Positions 41,634-50,217 of a stretch of 64,000 bases of DNA are shown in pieces. Position numbers and translations under genes: made by a program. Below the pieces are notes generated by a model. That model was given only the letters and a program-made list of their open reading frames with translations, searched no databases and was not told the DNA's origin. The first letter of the stretch is position 1. Every line of letters starts with the position of its first letter. Source of the stretch: Dermatophilus congolensis (GTDB lineage Bacteria; Actinomycetota; Actinomycetes; Actinomycetales; Dermatophilaceae); contig NZ_LT906453.1 of the NCBI RefSeq assembly GCF_900187045.1, forward strand, positions 2,542,001 through 2,606,000, in the 5' to 3' direction.

Positions 41634-41661
41634 CTCATCGGCATCTCGTCGCTTTGACTGA
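41634..41661 (-). promoter_or_regulatory. Predicted FliA promoter of the companion-glycosyltransferase operon
   Basis: Minus strand: TCAG (41661-41658), 15 bases, then GCCGATGAG (41642-41634), 32 bp before the GTG start. The elements are identical to those of fliC and cheA. Confidence 0.8.
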
Positions 41662-41671
41662 GCCAATTTTC

Positions 41672-41696
41672 TTGACTAGGGGACTTATCGACCGAT
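41672..41696 (+). promoter_or_regulatory. Weak FliA-like promoter candidate for the glycosyltransferase at 41744
   Basis: Plus strand TTGA (41672-41675), 15 bases, then ACCGATTG (41691-41698). Spacing is right but both elements deviate from the other sites. It is divergent from the 41634-41661 promoter. Confidence 0.3.
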
Positions 41697-41743
41697 TGGA
41701 ATGCACCATCAGTCACCGCTGCGCTTCCTCTAGGAGATCACCC

Positions 41744-42418
41744 ATGCTGCCTAAGAAAATCCACGTGGTATGGGTTGGCGATGAAACCCGCCGCCCCGAA
41801 GCTCTTATTAAAACTTGGCAAACCTTGAACCCTGATTTCGAAGTTCGAGTATGGGGCAATAAAGATCTTTCAGAGTTAAAATGGATTAATTTTCGCCACA
41901 TGAAAGATATGTGGCACCAAGAACTTTGTGGCGTAGCTGATCTTATGCGCTACGAAATTCTTTATGAACATGGTGGAATCGCAGTCGACGCTGACTCAGC
42001 TTGCCTTCGACCAATCGAGGACTGGATTTTAGAACCTTCTGACTTTGCTTCCTGGTCTAATGAACTAACTCTTCCAGGAATGGTAACTAACGCATTCATG
42101 GGATCAACTTCGGGTTCTGAGTTCATTGGAAAAATAATTGAAAATTTGGCAAATGAATCTACCGTAGTAGACCGCCGCGCCTGGCAGAGCACGGGCCCAA
42201 TTCTAGTAACAAAAACCTGGCAAGAAACTGGCCACCCATTAACCATCTGGCCGTCCCATTTATTCACCCCTCGCCACCATTCAGGATGGATCTACACAGG
42301 GACTGGTCCAGTATTTGGACATCAAATGTTTGCCTCAACTCAGAGCACTTGGAGCAGCGCAGTAAACCTAAAAGAAGTCAACGAAGAAACCCTATCCACA
42401 GCTTTCGGCGAGAAGTAA
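41744..42418 (+). CDS. Glycosyltransferase with DXD sugar-binding region (OCH1/capsular type)
   Basis: Transfers a sugar from a nucleotide donor. From the ATG at 41744 (TAGGAG eight bases before) it has 224 residues; the open frame to 41591 is not used. Family marks are PKKIHVVWVGD at the N-terminus, KTWQTLNPDFEVRVW, and the sugar-binding region GVADLMRYEILYEHGGIAVDADSACLRPI with the DAD motif (about 85-87). Codons and base content are AT-rich (near 45% GC) compared with neighbours, as in the next gene, suggesting joint acquisition. The acceptor is unknown. Confidence 0.85.
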   Translation: MLPKKIHVVWVGDETRRPEALIKTWQTLNPDFEVRVWGNKDLSELKWINFRHMKDMWHQELCGVADLMRYEILYEHGGIAVDADSACLRPIEDWILEPSDFASWSNELTLPGMVTNAFMGSTSGSEFIGKIIENLANESTVVDRRAWQSTGPILVTKTWQETGHPLTIWPSHLFTPRHHSGWIYTGTGPVFGHQMFASTQSTWSSAVNLKEVNEETLSTAFGEK

Positions 42419-42449
42419 ATCCACATAACCAGAGAAGAAAGCACCCACC

Positions 42450-43256
42450 TTGAGTCACAATCTAGCAGCAACTAAAGTTTCCAGTGGAAATATAGAAGCA
42501 ACTCTGATACATATTGAAAATGACCACATTGGTCGCGTCTTCAGGGAGACCGGAGAATTTTACGAAAATGACCTACTAAACATATGGTCAAGCATACCCT
42601 TCCGAGACGACTACGCTTTCATCGATGTTGGCGCAAACCTTGGAAACCATAGCGTCTACTTAGGCCTTTCGGCCAGCCACCCTATAATTTCCATAGAACC
42701 CCACGAAGTGAATTTCCTTTTACTGGAGGAAAATATAAAAATCAATAAAATTGAAAATAGAGTAATTGCAAAAAATGCATGCGCTTGGGATAAAGAGGAA
42801 ATGATATCACTGCGTATCGCATCCGAGGGAAACATGGGAACCGTTACCGCCCATGCAGGCGTCCCTCTAGATCAAAGTAAAGTCCCCGCTAACAAGCTCG
42901 ACAGCTTAATCGAAGGCGCTCATGCCGCTGCTATCAAGATCGACGTTGAAGGAAACGAATCTCGCGTCCTTGCAGGCGCCCAGGAGACCATAAGTAGAGA
43001 TCATCCTTTAATTTTTATCGAAACACATAGCCCCCAGGATAAGCGGGAGGCAATCTCGACTCTAGCTAAAAAAGGATACTCACTTATAGACTTCTTAGGG
43101 GTTAGCGATACCGCCTTTCTTGCCCATCCGGAATCCCCAATAGAGATAAGCGAGTTGGACCTTAAATCTTTAACTCAAAGCATGCGCGAAAGGCGTATAG
43201 AAAAGAGCCTACACTACATTTATGAAGAGATCCGTCAGTTAAGCGCAGGGCGTTAG
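42450..43256 (+). CDS. FkbM family methyltransferase
   Basis: SAM-dependent O-methyltransferase, commonly acting on sugars. It has 268 residues with a TTG start. Motif I is FIDVGANLGNHSVYLG (about 57-72), followed by IISIEPHEVNFLLLEENIKIN and the FkbM marker AAIKIDVEGNESRVLAGA (about 164-181), then HPLIFIETHS. It is 31 bp downstream of the DXD glycosyltransferase, AT-rich like it, and ends in a classical terminator, so the two form one small transferred-looking operon that would decorate and methylate a glycan. Confidence 0.88.
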   Translation: MSHNLAATKVSSGNIEATLIHIENDHIGRVFRETGEFYENDLLNIWSSIPFRDDYAFIDVGANLGNHSVYLGLSASHPIISIEPHEVNFLLLEENIKINKIENRVIAKNACAWDKEEMISLRIASEGNMGTVTAHAGVPLDQSKVPANKLDSLIEGAHAAAIKIDVEGNESRVLAGAQETISRDHPLIFIETHSPQDKREAISTLAKKGYSLIDFLGVSDTAFLAHPESPIEISELDLKSLTQSMRERRIEKSLHYIYEEIRQLSAGR

Positions 43257-43265
43257 ACTTTAGTT

Positions 43266-43308
43266 AAAAATGCCCGCCAATAAAATTGACGGGCATTTTA
43301 TTTTTTTA
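43266..43308 (+). terminator. Rho-independent terminator of the glycosyltransferase-FkbM operon
   Basis: AAAAATGCCCG (43266-43276) pairs with CGGGCATTTT (43290-43299) and is followed by ATTTTTTT. The AT-rich arms also allow function for the opposite-strand protease gene. Confidence 0.9.
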
Positions 43309-43374
43309 CGCCTTAACTGTCACCGATTCATTCTCTTATGATTTCCCTACTCAAGATCTAAGTGCGATCTTTGC

Positions 43375-44175
43375 TTACTTTCCTGCGGGGTGGAGTTTGC
43401 AGGTGTTTGCGGAGTAGGAGCCGTCTTTCACGCATCCGAGGAGGGCGGAGGTTTGGGCGCCGAATCCGTGAACGCGTTTTCCTGGGCCGTCGCCAACCAT
43501 GGAGACGATGCCGCGGATGCGGCCATCAGAGTCACTGATGATTGGGGAGCCGCTGGCTCCCTCGCGTAGCTGTTCGCACTGCTGGCCAGAAACCTCAACG
43601 AAGTTGTTCCAGGTCCACGAGTTCACCTTCTTGGTCAAGCCGGTGTTCTCGATCTTGCAGCCATGGAAAGACTGGCCGATCCCCGGTGCTGGAACCGAGA
43701 CAGCGTCACCCTTTTTCAGATCATCGCCAGGGATTTCACGAGCTTTAATCCCCGCAAGCTGTAGCGCAGCATACGTTTTGTCGATTTTCATCAGCGAGAC
43801 GTCCGTGCCCGTCATCGTCGCGTAAACAACATCCGTGACATGGGTCTGCAGCGGGTTCAGGTGGTTGTCTTTATCTGCACCCTTGTGAATCTGCACCCGG
43901 TTACCCGTGCCAGAGATCTTCTTATTCGCAACCGACTCACCCGTCTTCAAATGAGGCCCAGGAATACAGTGGCCCGCGCTGAGCAGCAGAGCCTTATCCG
44001 TTGGTTTAGAGTCCTTGAGCTTCACAATCGCGCCGCTACAGCTTTTGCCATCAAAGCTCAGCGCCGCGATAGCGTCCGCGTCTTTCCATTGACCTGCCGC
44101 ATGCGCAGTTCCCGTGCTAGCCAAACCGGCCGAAGCAGCTGCGGCCACAAGCAGTACAGCAATCCTCTTTTTCAT
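43375..44175 (-). CDS. Secreted trypsin-like serine protease (S1 family)
   Basis: Exported endopeptidase, 266 residues. The signal peptide is MKKRIAVLLVAAAASAGLASTGTAHA (cleavage after AHA, about 26). Catalytic His lies in LLSAGHC, Asp in GTDVSLMKI and Ser in GASGSPII, in trypsin order. Four or more Cys residues suit disulphides. The Ser region GASGSP resembles secreted V8/streptogrisin-like proteases of Gram-positives. GGAGAAAGG is the ribosome site. It may act as an extracellular virulence or nutrition protease; the substrate is unknown. Confidence 0.85.
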   Translation of the reverse strand: MKKRIAVLLVAAAASAGLASTGTAHAAGQWKDADAIAALSFDGKSCSGAIVKLKDSKPTDKALLLSAGHCIPGPHLKTGESVANKKISGTGNRVQIHKGADKDNHLNPLQTHVTDVVYATMTGTDVSLMKIDKTYAALQLAGIKAREIPGDDLKKGDAVSVPAPGIGQSFHGCKIENTGLTKKVNSWTWNNFVEVSGQQCEQLREGASGSPIISDSDGRIRGIVSMVGDGPGKRVHGFGAQTSALLGCVKDGSYSANTCKLHPAGK

Positions 44176-44564
44176 AAGAAGACCTTTCTCCGTAATAAGA
44201 TTTCATAAAAAATTTTTTATAAATAACGGAGGTCAAACGTAAGACGGGTCGCTAAAAAGGTATTCGTCACATAGCCAGCACTAGCACCGATTCCACTGCA
44301 TCCATAAAGCATTCCCCGAAAGATGCAGAAGGTGCGCTAAGACTATGGGTCCCCCTGATCTGACCTATCTATGAAGTAGCCCCCGGTGAGAATCTTTTCT
44401 CTAATGCGGAGAAAGACCCTCGAAGCCAAGGTTTGGTAATGGTTTTCACCTCGGTTGCAGGGAACCTACGTTCGTAACCTGATAAAGCAACCAAAACAAC
44501 CTGAATAAAAGATGTGAATTTTGTTGCTTTTCAACAGAATTCGCGGAATTAGTTTGTGGTTGAG
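44176..44564. other. Gene-free gap between protease and pabBC
   Basis: About 390 bp without a supported gene, tRNA or recognisable riboswitch. It lies upstream of the protease (minus strand) and downstream of pabBC, so it should hold the protease promoter. An AATTC-GCG-GAATT mini-palindrome near 44538 could be part of the pabBC end. Base content is more AT-rich than average. Confidence 0.5.
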
Positions 44565-46466
44565 TCACAACACCCTCCCCCACCGCCAACCCCGCAGATC
44601 ATTAAAAACAGCCACCCCGTCTGCCTGCCGCACATCATCTGCAGACAAACACCCCTCCACCACCACACCCGACTCACACAACACCCGCCGCGCCGTACCA
44701 GGCAACAACCCCTCCCCTAACGACGGCGTCACCCACCGGCCATCCACCAACACAGCAACATTCGACACCGTCCCCTCCGTCACATGCCCCTTCTCATTCA
44801 CCAACAACACCTCATCCGCACCCGGATGACGCTCCCGCCGCGACACATACACCTCACGCAAACTCGTTTTATGCCGCAACCGCCAATCCCCAGACCACAC
44901 CGGCTCCTCATCAATCACCACCCCCAACATCTCCTCCCCCAAAACTCCACGCTCCACCGGCGGCACCACCGGCAACGGTGAAAACGACGGCGCCTCCACT
45001 GCCACACCCCCCACCTGACCATCACGACACAACGTCAACCGCACCTTCGCCGCGCCTCCACCAGCACGCCAAAACCTCGCAACCTCCTCCTCCACCGCAG
45101 CCCGCACCACACCCTCATCCCACCGAAACCCTAAAAACCTCGCCGACGAGGCCAGCCGCTCCACGTGCTCATCAAAATGCACCACTGCCCCATCCACAGC
45201 ACGCATCGTCTCAATCAAATGAAAACGCCCCGGCCCCCGCTGGAGCACCCGCGTCTTAGCAGCAAGCTCCCGCCACTCCGCCGCCGCACGCGAGTCATAC
45301 GTCACCCCACTACCCACCCCATACACCGCACGCCCCGCACCCGCATCCACCACCGCCGTACGAATCGGAACATTAAACCGCGCCCGATACGGCACAACCC
45401 GCTGCCCCGGAGGCGTCACCAACCCCACAGCACCGCAATACACCCCCCGCGGACTCGTCTCAAGCTCCTTGATAATCGACATCGTGCTCGCCTTCGGCGC
45501 ACCCGTCACCGAACCACACGGAAATAACACCCGAAACATATCCGTCAGCCCAACCCCATCACGCAACTGCGTAGACACCGTCGACGTCAACTGATGCACC
45601 GTCGGATACACCTCCGGAGTAAGCAACTCCCGTACCTGCACACCCCCAGTCACCGCAATCCGCTGCAAATCATTCCGCACCAAATCCACAATCATCAGAT
45701 TCTCGGCACGTTCCTTCTCACTAGCTAAAAGAGCAGCCACCGCAGCCTCATCCCCCTGCTCATCCGCACCACGCGGCGCCGTCCCCTTCATCGGCCGCAT
45801 CGTGACAGTCCCCGCCCCCGACTCCCCCGCACCAGGAGCTTGCCACTGGAAAAACAACTCCGGACTCGCCCCCACCACCGTGTGCCTGTTCGTCTCAATG
45901 TAGGCGTTATAGCGGCCACGCTGCTGACCAGCCAACCGCTCATACACGTGCACCATGTCCGCAGGCCCCACCCCGCCACCGCGCCCACGCCGCTGCAGCG
46001 ACGCATAACTACGACACGTCAAATTCACCTGATAGGTCTCACCGGCAGCTATCTGCCCCCGAACAGCCTCAACAGCGTCGCTGTACCTAGCCTCATCCCA
46101 ATCAAGATGCCAGGACCCCACATCCATACGCCTCGCAGCACGCTGCGGGGTAACCCTGCGGACACCACAACGCCCCGCGCTGCCCACTGCGGGAACTAAC
46201 GCAACCTGGTCAGCGAACCCAAACCACACCAATGGAAGCCCCGGCATTGGCTCGTGCGTGCTCAAAGTTGAGTCAAACGCCGAGGCTGCCTCGTAAGCGA
46301 CATACCCGAAAGCCCACTGCCCTGCCGCCGTACGACGCTCAACCTCAGCCAACGCAGCCACAACCTCATCGAGATTGTGCGCTACCACCTGGCCACGGCT
46401 AGCACGAACAACGACGGCCGTGCCGTCTACAAGATCATCGAATCTGGCCCATCCCGGGAATTTCAC
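44565..46466 (-). CDS. pabBC: Fused aminodeoxychorismate synthase component I / aminodeoxychorismate lyase (PabB-PabC)
   Basis: Makes para-aminobenzoate for folate: PabB adds ammonia to chorismate and PabC releases pyruvate. The PabB part (about 1-410) has RPMKGTAPRGADEQGDEAA, NLMIVDLVRNDLQRIA and LFPCGSVTGAPKASTMSIIKELE. The PabC PLP-dependent part (about 420-633) has LIETMRAVDGAVVHFDEHVERL, the Lys in RHKTSLREVY and DEVLLVNEKGHVTEGTVSNVAV. The frame is open to an ATG at 46538, but that lies inside the glgP terminator; the GTG at 46466 gives the family start (VKFPGWARFDDL). Coding G-skew is opposite to most minus-strand genes here. Confidence 0.9.
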   Translation of the reverse strand: MKFPGWARFDDLVDGTAVVVRASRGQVVAHNLDEVVAALAEVERRTAAGQWAFGYVAYEAASAFDSTLSTHEPMPGLPLVWFGFADQVALVPAVGSAGRCGVRRVTPQRAARRMDVGSWHLDWDEARYSDAVEAVRGQIAAGETYQVNLTCRSYASLQRRGRGGGVGPADMVHVYERLAGQQRGRYNAYIETNRHTVVGASPELFFQWQAPGAGESGAGTVTMRPMKGTAPRGADEQGDEAAVAALLASEKERAENLMIVDLVRNDLQRIAVTGGVQVRELLTPEVYPTVHQLTSTVSTQLRDGVGLTDMFRVLFPCGSVTGAPKASTMSIIKELETSPRGVYCGAVGLVTPPGQRVVPYRARFNVPIRTAVVDAGAGRAVYGVGSGVTYDSRAAAEWRELAAKTRVLQRGPGRFHLIETMRAVDGAVVHFDEHVERLASSARFLGFRWDEGVVRAAVEEEVARFWRAGGGAAKVRLTLCRDGQVGGVAVEAPSFSPLPVVPPVERGVLGEEMLGVVIDEEPVWSGDWRLRHKTSLREVYVSRRERHPGADEVLLVNEKGHVTEGTVSNVAVLVDGRWVTPSLGEGLLPGTARRVLCESGVVVEGCLSADDVRQADGVAVFNDLRGWRWGRVL

Positions 46467-46508
46467 GGACCACACTCTGACACTGCAAACACCACCCACG
46501 CACCCAGA

Positions 46509-46547
46509 CAGCTTCAGGTGGGCGTGTCCAACACCCACCTGAAGCTG
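46509..46547 (-). terminator. Terminator hairpin of glgP
   Basis: CAGCTTCAGGTGGG (46509-46522) pairs exactly with CCCACCTGAAGCTG (46534-46547), 9 bp after the glgP stop. This argues against pabBC starting at 46538. Confidence 0.75.
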
Positions 46548-46555
46548 CCGACTGG

Positions 46556-49132
46556 CTACTTCCAGATGCGGTCCAGGTAATCACGCATCGACCGGTCCGA
46601 AGAGAAAAACCCAGAGCGGGCCACATTAAGAATCGCGGACCGAGTCCACGCTGCTTCATCGGCGTAGAACGCCTCTACTTGTGCCTGCGCTTGCATGTAG
46701 GAATCGAAATCAGCGAGCGCCATGAACCGGTCTGATCCGAGGAGGTCATCAACGAAGGCGTCCGTGGCGTGACGGTCGCCGTTGGTGAAGTGTCCAGAGG
46801 AGATGAGGTCGATTGCGGCTTTGAGGGTGGGGGTGGATTCATAGAAAGAAGCGGGTTGGTATCCGGTGTTGTCGAGTTCGACTACTTCGGGTTCGGTCAT
46901 GCCGAAGAGGAAGAAGTTGTCGTCGCCGACTTTTTCTCGGATTTCGATGTTGGCGCCGTCGTCGGTGCCAATGGTCAGGGCGCCATTGAGGGCGAGTTTC
47001 ATGTTGCCGGTACCAGATGCTTCTTTTCCGGCGAGGGAGATTTGTTCGGAGAGGTCCGCTGCGGGGATGACGCGTTGGGCGAGAGTGACGTTGTAGTTAG
47101 GTGGGAAGGCAACAGCCAGGCGCCCGGCAACGCGTTCATCTGTGTTGATGGTGGTGGCGATGGCGTTGATGAGAGCGATGGTTTGTTTGGCCATGAAGTA
47201 GCCCGGGGCAGCTTTGGCGCCGAAGATGACGGTGCGTGGGGTGATGGTGCGCGGGTCGCTCGCACCGGAGATGATGCTGTTATAGAGGGCGACGATGTGA
47301 AGCAGTTTGAGTGATTGGCGTTTGTATTCGTGGAGGCGTTTGACCATGACGTCTACGAGGTGGCCTTCGGGCAGGTCGATGCCGTCACGGTTTTTGAGCA
47401 GTGCCCGCATGCTGCGTTTGTTGGTGTTTTTTGCTTCGCGGAATCGGGCTTGGAATTCGGGGTCGTCGGCGTATTTTTCGAGTTCGGTGAGGCGTTCGAG
47501 GTTGGTGACCCAGCCGTCGCCGATGGTGTCGGTGATGAGGTTGCTCAGGGGTGGGTTGGCCAGGCATAGGAAGCGGCGGGGTGTGATGCCGTTGGTGACG
47601 TTGGTGAATTTATGAGGCCAGTATTCGCAGAAGTCGGGAAGGACTTTGTCGCGCAGGAGTTGGCTGTGTAGTTCGGCGACTCCGTTGACTTTGGTGCCTG
47701 CGATGGTGGCTAGGTATGCCATGCGTACGGCGCGTACCGGGGTTTCTTGGATGATGGACATGCGTCGTACGCGGGCTTCGTCACCGGGCCATTGGCGGCG
47801 TACTTCGTTGAGGAAGTCTTCGTTGATGCGGTAGATGATTTCGAGGTGTCGCGGTAAGAGCCGGCCGAGGAGTTCTACGGGCCATACTTCTAGTGCTTCG
47901 GGTAGCAAGGTGTGGCAGGTGTAGGCGAAACATTGCTTTGTGATGTCCCATGCTTCATCCCAGGTGAATTGTTTTTCGTCGACAAGGATGCGCATCATCT
48001 CGGGGATGGCGATGACGGGGTGAGTGTCGTTGAGCTGGAAGATTACTCGTTCTGGCAGCTTATGAAGGTCGAGATTTTCTGGCATCGTCTGTTCAATAAA
48101 ATCTTTCAGCGATGCTGCGACGAAGAAGTATTGCTGTTGGAGTCGGAGTTCTTTGCCTTGTGGAGTGGAGTCTTCTGGGTAGAGAACTTTTGTGATGTTT
48201 TCTGCGAATGTTTTTGCCCGTGCTGCTTCTGCGTAGTTGCCTTTGTTGAAGAGGTTGAGGTCGAATGCTTCTGTTGCGCGGGCGCGCCATAGCCGTAGTG
48301 TGTTGACAACGCCGTTGCGGTATCCGGGAACCATGATGTTGTAGGGAATTGCTTCGACGTTCCAGCCTGGGTTCCAGCGCACGTGCTGGGTGCCGTCGTT
48401 GTCGGTGTATTGCTCGGTGTGTCCACCGAAGTTCACGATGACCGCGCGGTCGGGTTGGGAGAATTCCCATGGGTCGCCGAGTTTGAGCCATCGGTCGGGT
48501 ATTTCTACTTGTTGTCCGGTGTGGTCAAAGGTTTGTCGGAAGATGCCGTACTCGTAGCGGATGCCGTAGCCGATGCTGGGGGTGTCCAAAGTTGCCAGAG
48601 AGTCTACGAAGCATGCGGCTAGGCGCCCGAGTCCACCGTTGCCTAGGCCTGGTTCGATTTCTTGTGCCCGTAAGAGTTCGAGGTCGATACCGAGTGAGCT
48701 CAATGCTTGGCTAGCGATTTCTTCTAGCCCTGTTTGCAGGAGTGCGTTGCCAAGTTGTCGGCCGAGGAGGTATTCGGCGGACAGGTAGCCAATGAGTTTT
48801 GTGGCTGTGCCGGTTTCGGTGGCTTCGCGGCGGCGGCGGGCAGTTTTCAGCCAGTCTGCTTGCATGAATTGCCGCACTGTGCGCGCTAGAGCTAGGTATT
48901 GATCGTTTACTGTGGCTCGTTCTAGGGAAACCCCCTGGCCAAAGTTCAGTTCTTCGAGGAATTCTTGGGCGAAGCCTTCCACTGTTCGTGGTGGTGCTAC
49001 TGCCGCTTTCCCTGCGAGGTCGCTCGTTGGCGTGAATTGTGGCCCTTTTCCGTATAGAGCCAGTTCTGGTGTTTCATCGGCGAGGTCTTCCAGGCTTGGC
49101 CCACTGGGTACGGGTTCGCGAGCAGCGGTCAT
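46556..49132 (-). CDS. glgP: Glycogen/starch/alpha-glucan phosphorylase
   Basis: Phosphorolytic release of glucose-1-phosphate from alpha-1,4-glucans. It has 858 residues (GT35 family, usual 800-850). Family blocks seen are LGNGGLGRLAACFVDSLATL, GIRYEYGIFRQ, NDTHPVIAIPEMMRIL, FTNVTNGITPRRFL and the PLP-lysine block KEASGTGNMKLALNGALTIGTDDGANIEI. About 50 extra N-terminal residues precede the catalytic core. It would supply glucose phosphate from storage glycogen. Transcribed divergently from the oxidoreductase at 49297. Confidence 0.97.
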   Translation of the reverse strand: MTAAREPVPSGPSLEDLADETPELALYGKGPQFTPTSDLAGKAAVAPPRTVEGFAQEFLEELNFGQGVSLERATVNDQYLALARTVRQFMQADWLKTARRRREATETGTATKLIGYLSAEYLLGRQLGNALLQTGLEEIASQALSSLGIDLELLRAQEIEPGLGNGGLGRLAACFVDSLATLDTPSIGYGIRYEYGIFRQTFDHTGQQVEIPDRWLKLGDPWEFSQPDRAVIVNFGGHTEQYTDNDGTQHVRWNPGWNVEAIPYNIMVPGYRNGVVNTLRLWRARATEAFDLNLFNKGNYAEAARAKTFAENITKVLYPEDSTPQGKELRLQQQYFFVAASLKDFIEQTMPENLDLHKLPERVIFQLNDTHPVIAIPEMMRILVDEKQFTWDEAWDITKQCFAYTCHTLLPEALEVWPVELLGRLLPRHLEIIYRINEDFLNEVRRQWPGDEARVRRMSIIQETPVRAVRMAYLATIAGTKVNGVAELHSQLLRDKVLPDFCEYWPHKFTNVTNGITPRRFLCLANPPLSNLITDTIGDGWVTNLERLTELEKYADDPEFQARFREAKNTNKRSMRALLKNRDGIDLPEGHLVDVMVKRLHEYKRQSLKLLHIVALYNSIISGASDPRTITPRTVIFGAKAAPGYFMAKQTIALINAIATTINTDERVAGRLAVAFPPNYNVTLAQRVIPAADLSEQISLAGKEASGTGNMKLALNGALTIGTDDGANIEIREKVGDDNFFLFGMTEPEVVELDNTGYQPASFYESTPTLKAAIDLISSGHFTNGDRHATDAFVDDLLGSDRFMALADFDSYMQAQAQVEAFYADEAAWTRSAILNVARSGFFSSDRSMRDYLDRIWK

Positions 49133-49296
49133 GGTGCCTCCACGGGTCTGAAAGGTCAGGGATTTTCAGCTATGTCCCTCAACGGTATTCGCGGATTCTT
49201 CGCTTCTACTGTGAGACCGCACAAAATCCATCACAAAGCTGTAAATACATGCTCGTGGTAGGGAATGTCCCGCAGGCCTGCAATGCTGAAGAAGCT

Positions 49297-50217
49297 ATGA
49301 AGGCAATCGCATACTCCAGCTATGGCGGACCGGAAGTTCTCACCCACACTGACCTACCAGAGCCGAAAGTCGGCCCCGGAGAACTACTCATCCGTGTCAA
49401 AGCCGCTGCCGTCAACCCAGTGGATTGGAAAATAATGCAGGGGCATCTGGATCCCGTCATGGATGTCACTTTCCCTGCTATTCCGGGATGGGATGTGGCT
49501 GGTGTTGTCGAAAAAGTGGGATTCGACTGCCCCGAATGGCAAGTCGGTGACGAACTCATCGCATATGCCCGCAAAGACTGGGTCCAGCACGGAACGTGGG
49601 CTGAACAGCTCAGCGTGCCAGTGCGTACCGCAGCTCGTAAACCTCGTTCACTCACTTGGGAGCAAGCAGCCGCGCTTCCTCTGGCAGGTTTGACTGCTTA
49701 CCAAACAATTCACCGTCTTGCTGTCGAGGCGGGCCAGAACGTGCTCATCCACGCTGCAGGTGGAGGGGTGGGGTCTTTCGCTACCCAGATCGCAGCCGGG
49801 CTGGGGGCTCGTGTTATCGGCACTGGTTCGCCTGCTAACCATGACCGTCTGCGTGAGCTTGGTGCGGAGCCTGTCGCGTATGGCGAAGGGCTTACTGAAC
49901 GGGTGCGGCACATGGCACCCGAGGGGGTAGATGTTGTTCTGGACTACATCGGTGGCGTGGTCGATGTGACTACGGCAGTGCTTGCTCCGGGTGGACGCCA
50001 TGTTTCGATCATTGACCCCACCGTTATCGGGTATGGCGGGCAGTACATGTGGGTTCGGCCAAGCAGCACAGACTTGACCGCGTTGGGGCAGCTGGTCGAT
50101 GAGGGCACAGTCCGGGTCGATGTTGCTGCTTCTTACCCTCTGGAGCAGGCTGGCGATGCGGTGCGTGCATCGATGGAGGGGCATGCTGCGGGCAAGATCG
50201 TTCTTACTGTGGAGTGA
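49297..50217 (+). CDS. NADP-dependent quinone oxidoreductase-like enzyme (zinc-free MDR family)
   Basis: Reduces quinones or alpha,beta-unsaturated carbonyls with NADPH. From the ATG at 49297 it has 306 residues: MKAIAYSSYGGPEVL, the GroES-like domain with VNPVDWKIMQG and PAIPGWDVAGVVEKVG, and the nucleotide-binding motif HAAGGGVGSFATQIA (about 148-162). Zinc ligands are lacking, as in QOR-type members. The open frame up to 49039 is antisense to glgP. Its last 14 bases overlap the 3' end of the second flagellin gene on the other strand. Confidence 0.9.
   Translation: MKAIAYSSYGGPEVLTHTDLPEPKVGPGELLIRVKAAAVNPVDWKIMQGHLDPVMDVTFPAIPGWDVAGVVEKVGFDCPEWQVGDELIAYARKDWVQHGTWAEQLSVPVRTAARKPRSLTWEQAAALPLAGLTAYQTIHRLAVEAGQNVLIHAAGGGVGSFATQIAAGLGARVIGTGSPANHDRLRELGAEPVAYGEGLTERVRHMAPEGVDVVLDYIGGVVDVTTAVLAPGGRHVSIIDPTVIGYGGQYMWVRPSSTDLTALGQLVDEGTVRVDVAASYPLEQAGDAVRASMEGHAAGKIVLTVE

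Noticed and set aside
44176-44564. Possible riboswitch or structured RNA in the gap upstream of the protease
   Set aside because: No conserved riboswitch core or convincing long-range pairing could be identified by eye.
46467-46538. ATG at 46538 as the start of pabBC
   Set aside because: It falls within the glgP terminator hairpin and adds 24 residues not typical of PabB; GTG 46466 fits better.
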